From: Deferribacteraceae bacterium
GTDB lineage: Bacteria > Chrysiogenota > Deferribacteres > Deferribacterales > Deferrivibrionaceae
Assembly (NCBI GenBank): GCA_020054865.1
Contig: JAIHAR010000001.1
Location: forward strand, 1-64,000
Direction of reading: 5' to 3'
Length of the DNA: 64,000 nt
How positions within the stretch are numbered: position 1 is the first letter of the stretch; each line of letters begins with the position of its first letter. Positions 17,200 through 25,729 of this stretch are shown here, piece after piece. The position numbers and the translations under genes are program-made. The notes under the pieces were generated by a model. The model ran no database searches. It worked only from the letters and a program-made list of their open reading frames with translations, and was not told where the DNA came from.

Positions 17200-18080
17200 A
17201 CTTTTTCCACCTCAACAGTACCAAAAAGACCGTATGGCTTTATCATCAAAATAACAATCATAAAAATAAACGGGAAAACATCTTTTGCTCCTCCGCCGAT
17301 AATCGGGTCAATATAACCGCCTGCAATGTTTTCCAGTATACCTATTATAAGACCTCCCACAATAGCGCCTAATATACTGTCAAGCCCCCCCAGGATTACC
17401 ACGGGGAAAACTTTGAGTCCAAATTGTGAAAGGCTGGTGTTGATCCCATTTATATTACCTATAAGAATACCGCCCACACTTGATACAACAGCAGCTATTG
17501 CCCAGGAAAGTGCAAATATCCTTTTGACATCTATACCCATTGAAAGAGCAGCCTGCTGATCACTTGCTACGGCTCTCATAGCAATCCCAACTTTTGTCTT
17601 TTTAAAAAAAACAGAAAATATAATGAGAAAAACTGCAACAGAAATAATTGAAAAAATATAAACATAACTAATAGTTATGTTTCCAATCTCAACTGGTTCT
17701 TCCGAAAAAATCTGCGGAAATGTTTTTGTGTCAGTTCCCCATATAAGCTGAACCAATGATTTAAAAACAGACGATAAACCTATGGTAAGCATAATAATAG
17801 AAATAATCGGCTCACCAATCATTTTTCTCAAAAATATTTTTTCAACCAAAAATCCGAATATAAACATAAATAACAGCGTAACAAAAAACGAAATAACGAA
17901 ATTTAATTTGTACTCAACAGTAAGTTGCAAACATATATATGCCCCTACCAACAATAGCTCCCCCTGGGCAAAATTCACCACACCTGTTGATTTGTATATT
18001 AATGTAAAGCCGAGAGCTACAATGGCATAGATACTTCCTATAACAACTCCTGCAACCAAAATCTGTATAAAAAATTCCAT
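17196..18080 (-). CDS. livH: Liv-type ABC transporter permease LivH
   Basis: This 294-residue permease has the LivH pattern GSIYAIVALGFTLIYKSTGVVNFAQGELLLVGAY at the N-terminus and AMRAVASDQQAALSMGIDV near 167-185 as coupling loop. It forms the translocation pore with LivM. It begins one base after the acyl-CoA synthetase stop, which places that enzyme inside the transporter operon. Confidence 0.94.
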   Translation of the reverse strand: MEFFIQILVAGVVIGSIYAIVALGFTLIYKSTGVVNFAQGELLLVGAYICLQLTVEYKLNFVISFFVTLLFMFIFGFLVEKIFLRKMIGEPIISIIMLTIGLSSVFKSLVQLIWGTDTKTFPQIFSEEPVEIGNITISYVYIFSIISVAVFLIIFSVFFKKTKVGIAMRAVASDQQAALSMGIDVKRIFALSWAIAAVVSSVGGILIGNINGINTSLSQFGLKVFPVVILGGLDSILGAIVGGLIIGILENIAGGYIDPIIGGGAKDVFPFIFMIVILMIKPYGLFGTVEVEKV

Positions 18081-19979
18081 TTACAGCTCCATCTTATAAA
18101 TTTTCATATCTGTATTGATTGTCTTTTCTCTACCATCCTGCAATTTTATTGATGCAGTGATATTTTTAACGCTGACATCCTCATACATAGCATCGATAAG
18201 TTCTTTATATTTTTCATTGATAAAACTGCGTCTAACTTTCCTTGTTCTTGTAAGTTCTCCATCGTCCGGATCAAGTTCTTTGTAAAGAAGCAAAAATTTA
18301 TTTATCTTATGCTCCTTTTTTAAAGTGTCGTTTACCCTTTTTACCTCAGCTGCTATGAGGGAATATACCTCATCTTTGGATGATAAATCGGTGTATGTGG
18401 AATAGGCTATTTTATTTTCCTCAGCCCATTTCCCCACTATACCCATATCTATATTTAGTATTGCAGTTATGTAATCCCTCTTATCTCCAATAACTACCGC
18501 CTCCTTGACATAGGGGCTAAATTTGAGTTTGTTTTCAATAAATTGAGGTGAAAACATAGAGTCATCAGAAAGATACATTAAATCTTTTTTCCTGTCTATC
18601 ACCACAAGTTTACCATTTTCATCAAAATAACCTGCATCACCTGAGTATAGCCACCCATCTTTCAATGTCTCAAGAGTCACTTTTTCGTCTCCATAGTACC
18701 CCATAAAAACGGCATCACTTTTGGAAATAATCTCATTATCTTCAGTAATCTTTATCTCTGTACCTTCAATTGGAATCCCTACCGATGTAAAATCAATATC
18801 ATCACTTCTATGAATACATGAAATCCCTGAAATTTCAGTTTGTCCGTAAATTTGTTTTAAATTTACTCCAAGGGCATGGAAAAATTTAAAAGTATCAGGC
18901 CCAAGAGCTGCACCACCTGTGATTGCACTCCTGATATTGGAAAACCCAAGACGCTCTTTTAGCTTTCTGAAAACAGCATAATAAGCAAGTTTATATTTTA
19001 TCTTCTGTAATAAAGTTAGATTCCTCTTTTCAAATTTGCTTTCGGCAAACATGTAGCCAACTGGTAAGCATTTATTGTAAATCCATTTTTTAAATTTACT
19101 TGCATCCATTATTTTCATCTGAACAGTTGCTGCCAAATTTTCCCATACCCTTGGCGGCGAAAAAATAAGATTTGGACCAATCTCTTTCATATCATTTTGA
19201 ACTGTATCGTGGCTTTCAGGAAAATTTACTTTAAAGCCATACATCAGTGCACTTGCAACAGACATCATTTGCTCACCAATCCATGGTAAAGGCAAAAAAG
19301 ATACAAATTCATCATCCGAATATTTAGGGTCCGCTTTCCCAAGGCTTCTGGACATGAAAGATAGATTTTTATGGCTAAGCATCGCAATTTTAGGGAATCC
19401 TGTTGTGCCGGAAGTAGTGCACATTACAGCCACGTCATTTAAATCAATATTTTCCATCATGCCTTTGTAAAATTCTTCAATTGACTTAACTGAGATATCT
19501 TTTTCAACAATATCTTTAAAGTATACAAGTCTATCATCACTATATTGATACATCCCCTTTTTATCATAGTAGATGATTTTTTTTACTGAAGGGACGTTTT
19601 CAACTACTTCAAGTATTTTATCCACCTGCTCCTGGTCTTCTGCAATAACGACCCTGGCATTTGTTTTTTCTAAAATATATTTAACTTCACTGACAACAGA
19701 ATCCTGATAAATCCCTACGGGATAAGCTCTTAAAAGTTGAGTAGCCAGTTCAGATACAACCCATTCAGGTTTATTGTCACCGACTATAGCAACAGTATCC
19801 TGGGCTTTGACACCTATATCTGTAAAATAAATTGCTACTTTTGAAACAAAATAAAGGTAATCTTGCCATGTATATTCATTCCAGATTCCATAGTCTTTTT
19901 CACGAAATGCAACTTTTTCAGGGTGCTTTTTGAAATTTTCATAAAGATAGACGGGCAATGGCTTTAATTTTATATCCAT
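18081..19979 (-). CDS. Long-chain-type acyl-CoA synthetase (AMP-forming)
   Basis: This 632-residue adenylate-forming enzyme has the P-loop TSGTTGFPK at 189-197, IYGQTEISG near 380, DGWLYSGDAGYFDENGKL and IDRKKDLMYLSD further on. The length and motifs match long-chain fatty acid-CoA ligases. It activates a carboxylic acid to its CoA thioester through an acyl-adenylate. It overlaps livG by ten bases and abuts livH, so import and activation are likely coupled. The precise acid is unknown. Confidence 0.9.
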   Translation of the reverse strand: MDIKLKPLPVYLYENFKKHPEKVAFREKDYGIWNEYTWQDYLYFVSKVAIYFTDIGVKAQDTVAIVGDNKPEWVVSELATQLLRAYPVGIYQDSVVSEVKYILEKTNARVVIAEDQEQVDKILEVVENVPSVKKIIYYDKKGMYQYSDDRLVYFKDIVEKDISVKSIEEFYKGMMENIDLNDVAVMCTTSGTTGFPKIAMLSHKNLSFMSRSLGKADPKYSDDEFVSFLPLPWIGEQMMSVASALMYGFKVNFPESHDTVQNDMKEIGPNLIFSPPRVWENLAATVQMKIMDASKFKKWIYNKCLPVGYMFAESKFEKRNLTLLQKIKYKLAYYAVFRKLKERLGFSNIRSAITGGAALGPDTFKFFHALGVNLKQIYGQTEISGISCIHRSDDIDFTSVGIPIEGTEIKITEDNEIISKSDAVFMGYYGDEKVTLETLKDGWLYSGDAGYFDENGKLVVIDRKKDLMYLSDDSMFSPQFIENKLKFSPYVKEAVVIGDKRDYITAILNIDMGIVGKWAEENKIAYSTYTDLSSKDEVYSLIAAEVKRVNDTLKKEHKINKFLLLYKELDPDDGELTRTRKVRRSFINEKYKELIDAMYEDVSVKNITASIKLQDGREKTINTDMKIYKMEL

Positions 19980-20752
19980 TTTTCCTCTCCAAGATATGCA
20001 GAGATTACCCTTTTGTCTTTTGCAACCTCTTCAGGTAACCCTTCACATACCTTTTCCCCAAAATCAAGAGCCATCACTCTACTTGATAAATCCATAACCA
20101 CATTCATATCGTGTTCGATAAGGATAACAGTAACCCCCATCTCTTCATTAATATCTATAATATATCTTGCCATATCTTCGGTTTCTTCGCTATTCATGCC
20201 TGCCATAGGCTCATCAAGCAATATAAGCTCTGGCTCAAGGCAGAGAGCCCTTGCAAGCTCTACCCTTTTCTGAATACCATAAGATAACTCAAAAACATGT
20301 TTTTTTCTGTAACTTGAAAGATTTAGAAAATCTATAACCTCTTCAACCCGTTTTCTGTGAATAACTTCCTGTTTGAGGGTTTTACCAAAATAAAAAATCG
20401 AAGAAATGAGGCCATAATTTAAAAAATTATGCCTTGACAACATAAGGTTATCAAGCACGGTCATTCCTTTGAAAAGTTCCAAATTTTGAAAAGTCCTGAC
20501 CAATCCCATTGTAGACCTTTTATGAACAGGCATTTTTGTAATATCTTTGCCCTTGTATAATATCTTCCCTTTGCTGGGAAAATATATACCGGTTATTGTG
20601 TTTAAAATACTGGTTTTTCCTGCACCATTAGGGCCTATAATTGAAAAAATTTCACCTTTATAAACCTTGAATGAAACTCCTGCGATTGCAAGTATCCCAC
20701 CGAAGTTTAAATATACTTTATTGACGTCAAGAATAATGTCGCGATTTGCCAT
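19970..20752 (-). CDS. livG: Liv-type ABC transporter ATPase LivG
   Basis: This 260-residue ATPase has Walker A GPNGAGKTS near 39-47, LivG-typical MGLVRTFQNLELFKGMTV, signature LSYGIQKRVELARAL near 155 and Walker B LILLDEPMAGMN. It is the first gene of the operon. AAGGG lies upstream of its ATG, and two similar 14-base elements lie about 85-120 bases upstream. Confidence 0.93.
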   Translation of the reverse strand: MANRDIILDVNKVYLNFGGILAIAGVSFKVYKGEIFSIIGPNGAGKTSILNTITGIYFPSKGKILYKGKDITKMPVHKRSTMGLVRTFQNLELFKGMTVLDNLMLSRHNFLNYGLISSIFYFGKTLKQEVIHRKRVEEVIDFLNLSSYRKKHVFELSYGIQKRVELARALCLEPELILLDEPMAGMNSEETEDMARYIIDINEEMGVTVILIEHDMNVVMDLSSRVMALDFGEKVCEGLPEEVAKDKRVISAYLGEEKWI

Positions 20753-20836
20753 TAATTAATCCCTTAAAGCAATTATTATCTGTTACCTATCATTACTATA
20801 CCGTTGATTATTATTAATGACTTTATATCTGATTAG

Positions 20837-20871
20837 TTAAGTTTAGTTAACCAGAATTTAAGTTTAATTAA
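20837..20871. promoter_or_regulatory. Tandem 14-base repeats upstream of livG, candidate operators
   Basis: TTAAGTTTAGTTAA (20837-20850) and TTAAGTTTAATTAA (20858-20871) differ at one base and are offset by 21 bases, two helical turns. They lie about 85-120 bases before livG, upstream of or at the likely -35 region. This suggests a dimeric repressor or activator. Confidence 0.5.
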
Positions 20872-20889
20872 ATTTTGTTTAATTTTGCT

Positions 20890-23283
20890 TTATTTTAAAT
20901 TTTTTAACTTTTGCTGATAATATGATATTTTTTTTACTTGCTCCGGAAAAAGTGTAAACGCCTTACCAATCACCCTGTTTGCTTCGGTTTCATATTTTAA
21001 TTTTATTGCTGCTTCAATATATGCAAAGTAAATCTCACTATCTTTAAAATCATCCAGATTAATTTCTTTAAATATTTTAAAACCTTCTTTTGTTTGTCCG
21101 GATTTAACAAGAGCAAATGCATAGTAAGCCTTTATCTCATCATCATAGGGGAAATTTTCATAAGCCTTTTTGAATGCATCAATACTGTCGTAAAGTTTAC
21201 CCATATTGAGGTATACTTTACCGCTGCTTAAATACTGCTCTGCCGCAAAAATTTTCTTTGCATCAATCCTTGAACCCGAACTATTCTTATCTTCAGGGTT
21301 TGATATCAAAATATCGTAAGCAAATTTTATTGTTTCAAAAATTTCGTTTGCGATCTTTTTGGCATTTTCATTTTGAAAAAGATCAGGATGATACTGTTTT
21401 GAAAATTTGAGATACTTTTGTTTGATATCTTCTATATCAAGTTTATTATTGGTAACCCCAAAAAGCTCATGAGGTGTTTTTTTCTTAATATTATCAAGAA
21501 ACATTTTCAAATCTTCTATCTTCACCTCTTCCCTTTCAACTTCTCTTACATATCCAAGTTTAAGCAATATGTTCAACAAGGCCACAAAACCGGTATCAAG
21601 ACCTTTCAACTTGTTATGAGGAAAAATTCCATCAACAAATTCTTCAATCAGCAATTTTACACAATTTATACCGCCAAATTCCTCAAGAATCTTTTTTGAA
21701 TCTTTGACAAGCTCGTAGTTTTTTGAAAAATCAAGCTCGTTTTCAAAGTAAGCTTCATTGTTAAAAACGGCAAATGCTACCATATAAAGCAGATTAAGCT
21801 CTATTGAGACATCATAAGGGAAGGTTTTTCCATGAATAAATATGGCAGAAATCGGTTTGTGCTTAACGACTTCATAAAATATCATACTTGAGTATACTTC
21901 AAAAATACCATTTAGATCACTACTAATAATAGCTTTTTCATCAATAAGATATTGAATTATTTCACCTACATCTTTTCCGCCTGAAAACTCCATGTTCAAT
22001 TTTCCTGACTCCACAAGATAGCTTTCCAGAGAATATTTATCGGTGGATGAGTATATAAATTTAAGCTTCCCTCCTGAAAAATATGCTCTTGCTGAAATAT
22101 TTGTGGTTATTATCTCCATTTCACCGGTAAGTTCTCTTGAATATGCGTTAAGAAATGAGTTTAATACGTTTAGAGTCAAAAGCTCGGTTTTATTCTCTTC
22201 CCTTTCTTTAAGCAATAACAATCCAAATTTGTGCAATTTATCTATTATAAGATACAGTTCATACCTTTCAATACTTACAACCTTTTCCAGCTGAACCACA
22301 CAAGGATACTCATCGATTCTTGACAAAACAAATCCTTCAGTGGGTGTAATATATATTTTATCGTCCAGAAATTTTAACCTGTTTAATGCAAAACAAGAAT
22401 TATCACCGCCAAACTTTTTGTAAAAATATTTTGTAATGAAAATCTTCAGATTGTCATAAAATTTTGTTACCTGCTCCCCTTTATACCCTTTTGAGATTAT
22501 ACCTTTAATTTTCTTATAAGATTCATATATTTTTCCTTTGTTAAAAAGTTCAAGTGCCACAAGAAATTCGAGTATAGGGTCATTGATTGTACTTAGGGTT
22601 TCATCATCCTTTTCAGTAATTATCCTGTAAACCTTATTTTTAAGCCCTTCATAAATTAGTTTGTATGTGGAAAAATAATCTCCCCCTTTCAAATAAACAA
22701 CTTCTTTTACAGTTTTTTCACCGTCAAAAAGTCCTATCTTATCTTCATCTTCATTAATTACCGTTATTACAGAATTGTCATTGAAATAACGAAGCATGTT
22801 TTTCATTTCGTCACTTCTTCTAAGTCCTTCCATTAGCAGTGCATCAACAGAAATTTCTGTGGAAGTATTCAACTGCACTTCTCTCTCTCTAAAATTAAAG
22901 TATCCGTTTTTCCAGGTCAAAAGATAATATGTTATCTCCTCAATCTGATATGAGATTGCCTTTTCGAGCTGTTTTTTATCAATAAATTTGTTTTCAAGAA
23001 AAATTTGTCCCAGAGGTTTTCTATTTTTTTTCTGAATACTCAAAGCCTTAATAAGTTGAGCCTTAGTTATCATCCTATATCTAAGTAATATTTGACCCAA
23101 TAAAAAACTTGGGTTATTGGAGCTTGCATAAACTATTTTCCCTTTTCTGAAAATCAGATTAACATCTTCGCTTTCGTGTTGAATAAACAATTCCCCCGAC
23201 TTATTTGCCATGGAAATCCATTGAAAGACATCAGAAAGAGGCATAGATACAAGATCCCCTACAAGCCCTTTCTTAGAAACCAT
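20890..23283 (-). CDS. PATAN (DUF4388) - J-domain - TPR protein
   Basis: This 797-residue cytoplasmic protein starts with a PATAN/DUF4388-like module (1-160; GKIVYASSNNPSFLLGQIL near 48-66) and has a long middle region I do not recognise. A J domain lies near 605-665 with HPD at 632-634, followed by TPR-like helices to the C-terminus (about 672-797). PATAN domains are typical of response-regulator and motility signalling; the J domain would recruit a DnaK chaperone. It overlaps suhB by 11 bases. The specific role is unknown. Confidence 0.8.
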   Translation of the reverse strand: MVSKKGLVGDLVSMPLSDVFQWISMANKSGELFIQHESEDVNLIFRKGKIVYASSNNPSFLLGQILLRYRMITKAQLIKALSIQKKNRKPLGQIFLENKFIDKKQLEKAISYQIEEITYYLLTWKNGYFNFREREVQLNTSTEISVDALLMEGLRRSDEMKNMLRYFNDNSVITVINEDEDKIGLFDGEKTVKEVVYLKGGDYFSTYKLIYEGLKNKVYRIITEKDDETLSTINDPILEFLVALELFNKGKIYESYKKIKGIISKGYKGEQVTKFYDNLKIFITKYFYKKFGGDNSCFALNRLKFLDDKIYITPTEGFVLSRIDEYPCVVQLEKVVSIERYELYLIIDKLHKFGLLLLKEREENKTELLTLNVLNSFLNAYSRELTGEMEIITTNISARAYFSGGKLKFIYSSTDKYSLESYLVESGKLNMEFSGGKDVGEIIQYLIDEKAIISSDLNGIFEVYSSMIFYEVVKHKPISAIFIHGKTFPYDVSIELNLLYMVAFAVFNNEAYFENELDFSKNYELVKDSKKILEEFGGINCVKLLIEEFVDGIFPHNKLKGLDTGFVALLNILLKLGYVREVEREEVKIEDLKMFLDNIKKKTPHELFGVTNNKLDIEDIKQKYLKFSKQYHPDLFQNENAKKIANEIFETIKFAYDILISNPEDKNSSGSRIDAKKIFAAEQYLSSGKVYLNMGKLYDSIDAFKKAYENFPYDDEIKAYYAFALVKSGQTKEGFKIFKEINLDDFKDSEIYFAYIEAAIKLKYETEANRVIGKAFTLFPEQVKKISYYQQKLKNLK

Positions 23284-24040
23284 TTAGCACCTCAATCAAT
23301 TCATTGTGTATATTTTTGTTTGTTGCCAAAATATATTCACTATCAAATAAATAATCATCCCCTTTTAAATCTGTAACCAGTCCGCCTGCCTCCTTGACAA
23401 TCAAAACACCTGCTGCCACATCCCAGGGCTTTAGTCCACCTTCATAGTAGCCATCAAAACTCCCCTTTGCCACATAACATAAATCAAGAGAGGCTGCACC
23501 TGCTCTTCTTATTCCATGAGAATTTATAAGTATATTTTCAAGCTTGCCCAAAATGTCTTTTCTGTTTTTTTTCACAAATTCATAGGGGAAACCTGTAGCT
23601 ATGAGGCTGCTTACAAGTTTTTTCTCCTTTGAAACCTTTATAGGAATATTATTTAAGAATGCGCCGCCACCTCTTTTGGCATAAAACATCTCCCCCAATA
23701 TTGGATTATACACAACCCCTTCAATAGGAACCATATCTTCATAAACGCCGATAGAAATTGCAACAAAAGGGAAACCATGAACAAAATTCGTTGTGCCATC
23801 TATGGGGTCAACAATCAGACATTTGCCATCAAGATCAAGACTGTCAGAACTTTCCTCTCCAATAAACTTAAATATTGGCAGATGCTTATGAAAGTATTTC
23901 TTAAGAAATACTTCAATTTTTACATCTGTCTCAGTTACAAGGTCTGCAATCCCCTTATTGGAAACGTTTTTGGATTTAAAAAAATCCTCTTTCAAAATTT
24001 CACCGGCCTTTTTTGCACCGTTTATCAGTATATCTTTCAC
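23273..24040 (-). CDS. suhB: Inositol-1-monophosphatase family protein SuhB
   Basis: This 255-residue metal-dependent phosphatase has the three metal-site motifs: GEES at 61-64, DPIDGTTNF at 78-86 and KPWDVAAG near 204. It hydrolyses inositol monophosphate and related sugar or nucleotide phosphates. The start is GTG with AAGGTG upstream. It is divergent from the pyr operon and overlaps the PATAN-J gene. Confidence 0.92.
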   Translation of the reverse strand: MKDILINGAKKAGEILKEDFFKSKNVSNKGIADLVTETDVKIEVFLKKYFHKHLPIFKFIGEESSDSLDLDGKCLIVDPIDGTTNFVHGFPFVAISIGVYEDMVPIEGVVYNPILGEMFYAKRGGGAFLNNIPIKVSKEKKLVSSLIATGFPYEFVKKNRKDILGKLENILINSHGIRRAGAASLDLCYVAKGSFDGYYEGGLKPWDVAAGVLIVKEAGGLVTDLKGDDYLFDSEYILATNKNIHNELIEVLNGF

Positions 24041-24125
24041 TTAACACCTTTTTTCTGTAATATTATATGTTAACAATTAGATATAAAGTTGTAAACTTTT
24101 ATTTATAAAATTTTCAGTATTTTTA

Positions 24126-24154
24126 TTGACACAATGAAATTATCTATTTAATAT
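24126..24154 (+). promoter_or_regulatory. Promoter of the pyr operon
   Basis: TTGACA (24126-24131) and TAATAT (24149-24154) are spaced by 17 bases. The predicted start near 24160-24162 leaves a leader of about 90 bases. Confidence 0.82.
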
Positions 24155-24169
24155 TGCCGAGGGTTGAAG

Positions 24170-24250
24170 ATGAAAAAAAACTGTGAAAATAAAAATATGA
24201 GCCTTCCAACGAACTGTTGGGAGGCTTTTTTTTTAAATTCAAGGAGGTAA
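24170..24250 (+). CDS. Putative 26-residue pyr leader peptide
   Basis: ATG 24170 follows GAGGG (24159-24163) at a six-base distance and opens a 26-codon frame. The frame reads through the whole terminator hairpin and its U-run (Phe-Phe-Leu codons) and stops with TAA at 24248-24250, one base before the pyrR ATG. The arrangement recalls the E. coli pyrBI leader, where ribosome progress decides termination. If the transcript starts at about 24160, the SD lies at the very 5' end. No homologue is known to me. Confidence 0.5.
   Translation: MKKNCENKNMSLPTNCWEAFFLNSRR
24200..24234 (+). terminator. Leader terminator (attenuator) before pyrR
   Basis: An 11-base stem (24200-24210 with 24216-24226, one G-U pair, loop GAACT) runs into nine T's. 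It lies between the promoter and pyrR, so it must be read through for expression. GTTGAAG at 24163-24169 can pair with CTTCCAAC at 24203-24210, with one bulged base, as an alternative antiterminator. Confidence 0.85.
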
Positions 24251-24251
24251 A

Positions 24252-24788
24252 ATGAGAGAAAAAGAAATTTTAAATGCTCACGAAATTGATGGTATTGTAA
24301 CAAGATTGTCATTTCAGATTATAGAAAAATGTCAAGATTTGTCCAATATGAAATTGGTTGGCATTAAAAGAAGAGGTGCAACTCTTGCTGACAGAATTGC
24401 GAAAAAAATAAACGAGTTTAAAAAAACAGAAGTAGATGTCGGTTATCTGGATATTACACTTTACAGAGATGACCTCTCTGAAATATCCGATTTTCCTCAA
24501 ATACTTGGCACAGAAATAAATTTTGATGTAAAAAATAAAAACATTATTCTTGTAGATGATGTTATTTATACAGGCAGGACAGTAAGAGCCGCAATGGATG
24601 CAATCACCGACCTTGGAAGACCTAAAAAAATTATTTTTACTGCACTTATCGACAGAGGTCACAGAGAGCTTCCAATTCAACCAGACTTTACCGGGAAATA
24701 TGTGCCTACAAGCCTTGATGAAAAAATAAATGTATATCTTAAAGAGTTAGACTTAAAAGATTCAGTATCAATAGAAAAAATGAAGTAG
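24252..24788 (+). CDS. pyrR: Bifunctional pyr operon regulator / uracil phosphoribosyltransferase PyrR
   Basis: This 178-residue phosphoribosyltransferase-fold protein has PRPP motif VDDVIYTGRT at 101-110 and the PyrR block VDVGYLDITLYRDDL near 61-74. PyrR binds pyr mRNA when UMP is high and promotes termination; many members also have weak UPRTase activity. AAGGAGG precedes the ATG. Its own leader holds a terminator, but I find no sequence like the Bacillus PyrR-binding loop, so the RNA target may differ. Confidence 0.94.
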   Translation: MREKEILNAHEIDGIVTRLSFQIIEKCQDLSNMKLVGIKRRGATLADRIAKKINEFKKTEVDVGYLDITLYRDDLSEISDFPQILGTEINFDVKNKNIILVDDVIYTGRTVRAAMDAITDLGRPKKIIFTALIDRGHRELPIQPDFTGKYVPTSLDEKINVYLKELDLKDSVSIEKMK

Positions 24789-24797
24789 GAGCAAATT

Positions 24798-25718
24798 ATG
24801 GCATATGTCAGAAAAGATTTGGTGGGATTGAAAGATTTATCCAAAGATGAAATACTGTTTATTCTTGACCAGGCTGAAAAGTTTAAAGAGATTAATCAAC
24901 GTGATGTAAAAAAAGTCCCTACATTGAAAGGAAAAACAATTGTCAACCTATTTTTTGAACCTTCAACAAGGACACGAACTTCATTTGAAATTGCAGGTAA
25001 AAGGCTTTCGGCTGACACCATCAACTTTACATCATCTTCAAGCAGCACTACTAAAGGTGAAACCCTTATAGATACTGTAAAAAATATCGAATCTATGAAC
25101 TCTGATATTTTTGTGGTAAGACACGCCTTTTCCGGGTCAGTAAAATTTATCGCAGAAAATACGAAAGCCGCTGTTGTAAATGCAGGGGATGGTACAAATG
25201 AACACCCCACCCAGGCTTTACTTGACCTTCTTACAATCAAGGAGCATAAGAAAAAACTTGAAGGGCTTAATGTTGCGATAATTGGAGATATAACACATAG
25301 CCGTGTGGCAAGGTCAAATATATGGGCAATGAAAAAAATTGGGATAAACATAAAACTTTTTGGGCCAAAAACGATGTTACCAAAAGAAACTGCTCCATTT
25401 GACAGCTATATTGCAAAAAATCTGGAAGACGCCGTGGAAGATTGTGATGTTATAATGATGCTGAGAATACAAAAGGAGAGAATGTCGAGTGTACTCTTGC
25501 CATCGGATAGGGAATATGCAAAGTTTTTTGGGCTGAATAAAAATAAATTAAAAAAAGCCAAAAAAGATGCCATTATTATGCACCCTGGACCAATAAACAG
25601 AGGTGTAGAACTTAGCAGTGAACTGGCCGATTGTACTCAGTCTGTGATTTTAGACCAGGTTGAAAATGGTGTTGCCGCAAGAATGGCTGTCTTATACATA
25701 TTATCAAACAATATTTAA
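24798..25718 (+). CDS. pyrB: Aspartate carbamoyltransferase catalytic subunit PyrB
   Basis: This 306-residue enzyme condenses carbamoyl phosphate and aspartate in pyrimidine synthesis. STRTRTSFE at 56-64 binds carbamoyl phosphate; HPTQALLDL near 136 and MHPGPINRG near 260 are diagnostic. It sits nine bases after pyrR. No pyrI regulatory gene is present here, so control is probably at the operon leader. Confidence 0.96.
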   Translation: MAYVRKDLVGLKDLSKDEILFILDQAEKFKEINQRDVKKVPTLKGKTIVNLFFEPSTRTRTSFEIAGKRLSADTINFTSSSSSTTKGETLIDTVKNIESMNSDIFVVRHAFSGSVKFIAENTKAAVVNAGDGTNEHPTQALLDLLTIKEHKKKLEGLNVAIIGDITHSRVARSNIWAMKKIGINIKLFGPKTMLPKETAPFDSYIAKNLEDAVEDCDVIMMLRIQKERMSSVLLPSDREYAKFFGLNKNKLKKAKKDAIIMHPGPINRGVELSSELADCTQSVILDQVENGVAARMAVLYILSNNI

Positions 25719-25729
25719 GGAGGGTATGA

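Noticed and set aside
24160-24251. Bacillus-type PyrR-binding anti-antiterminator loop
   Set aside because: I looked for the conserved purine-rich PyrR loop in the leader and saw only a partial GAGGCT in the terminator stem, which is not enough.
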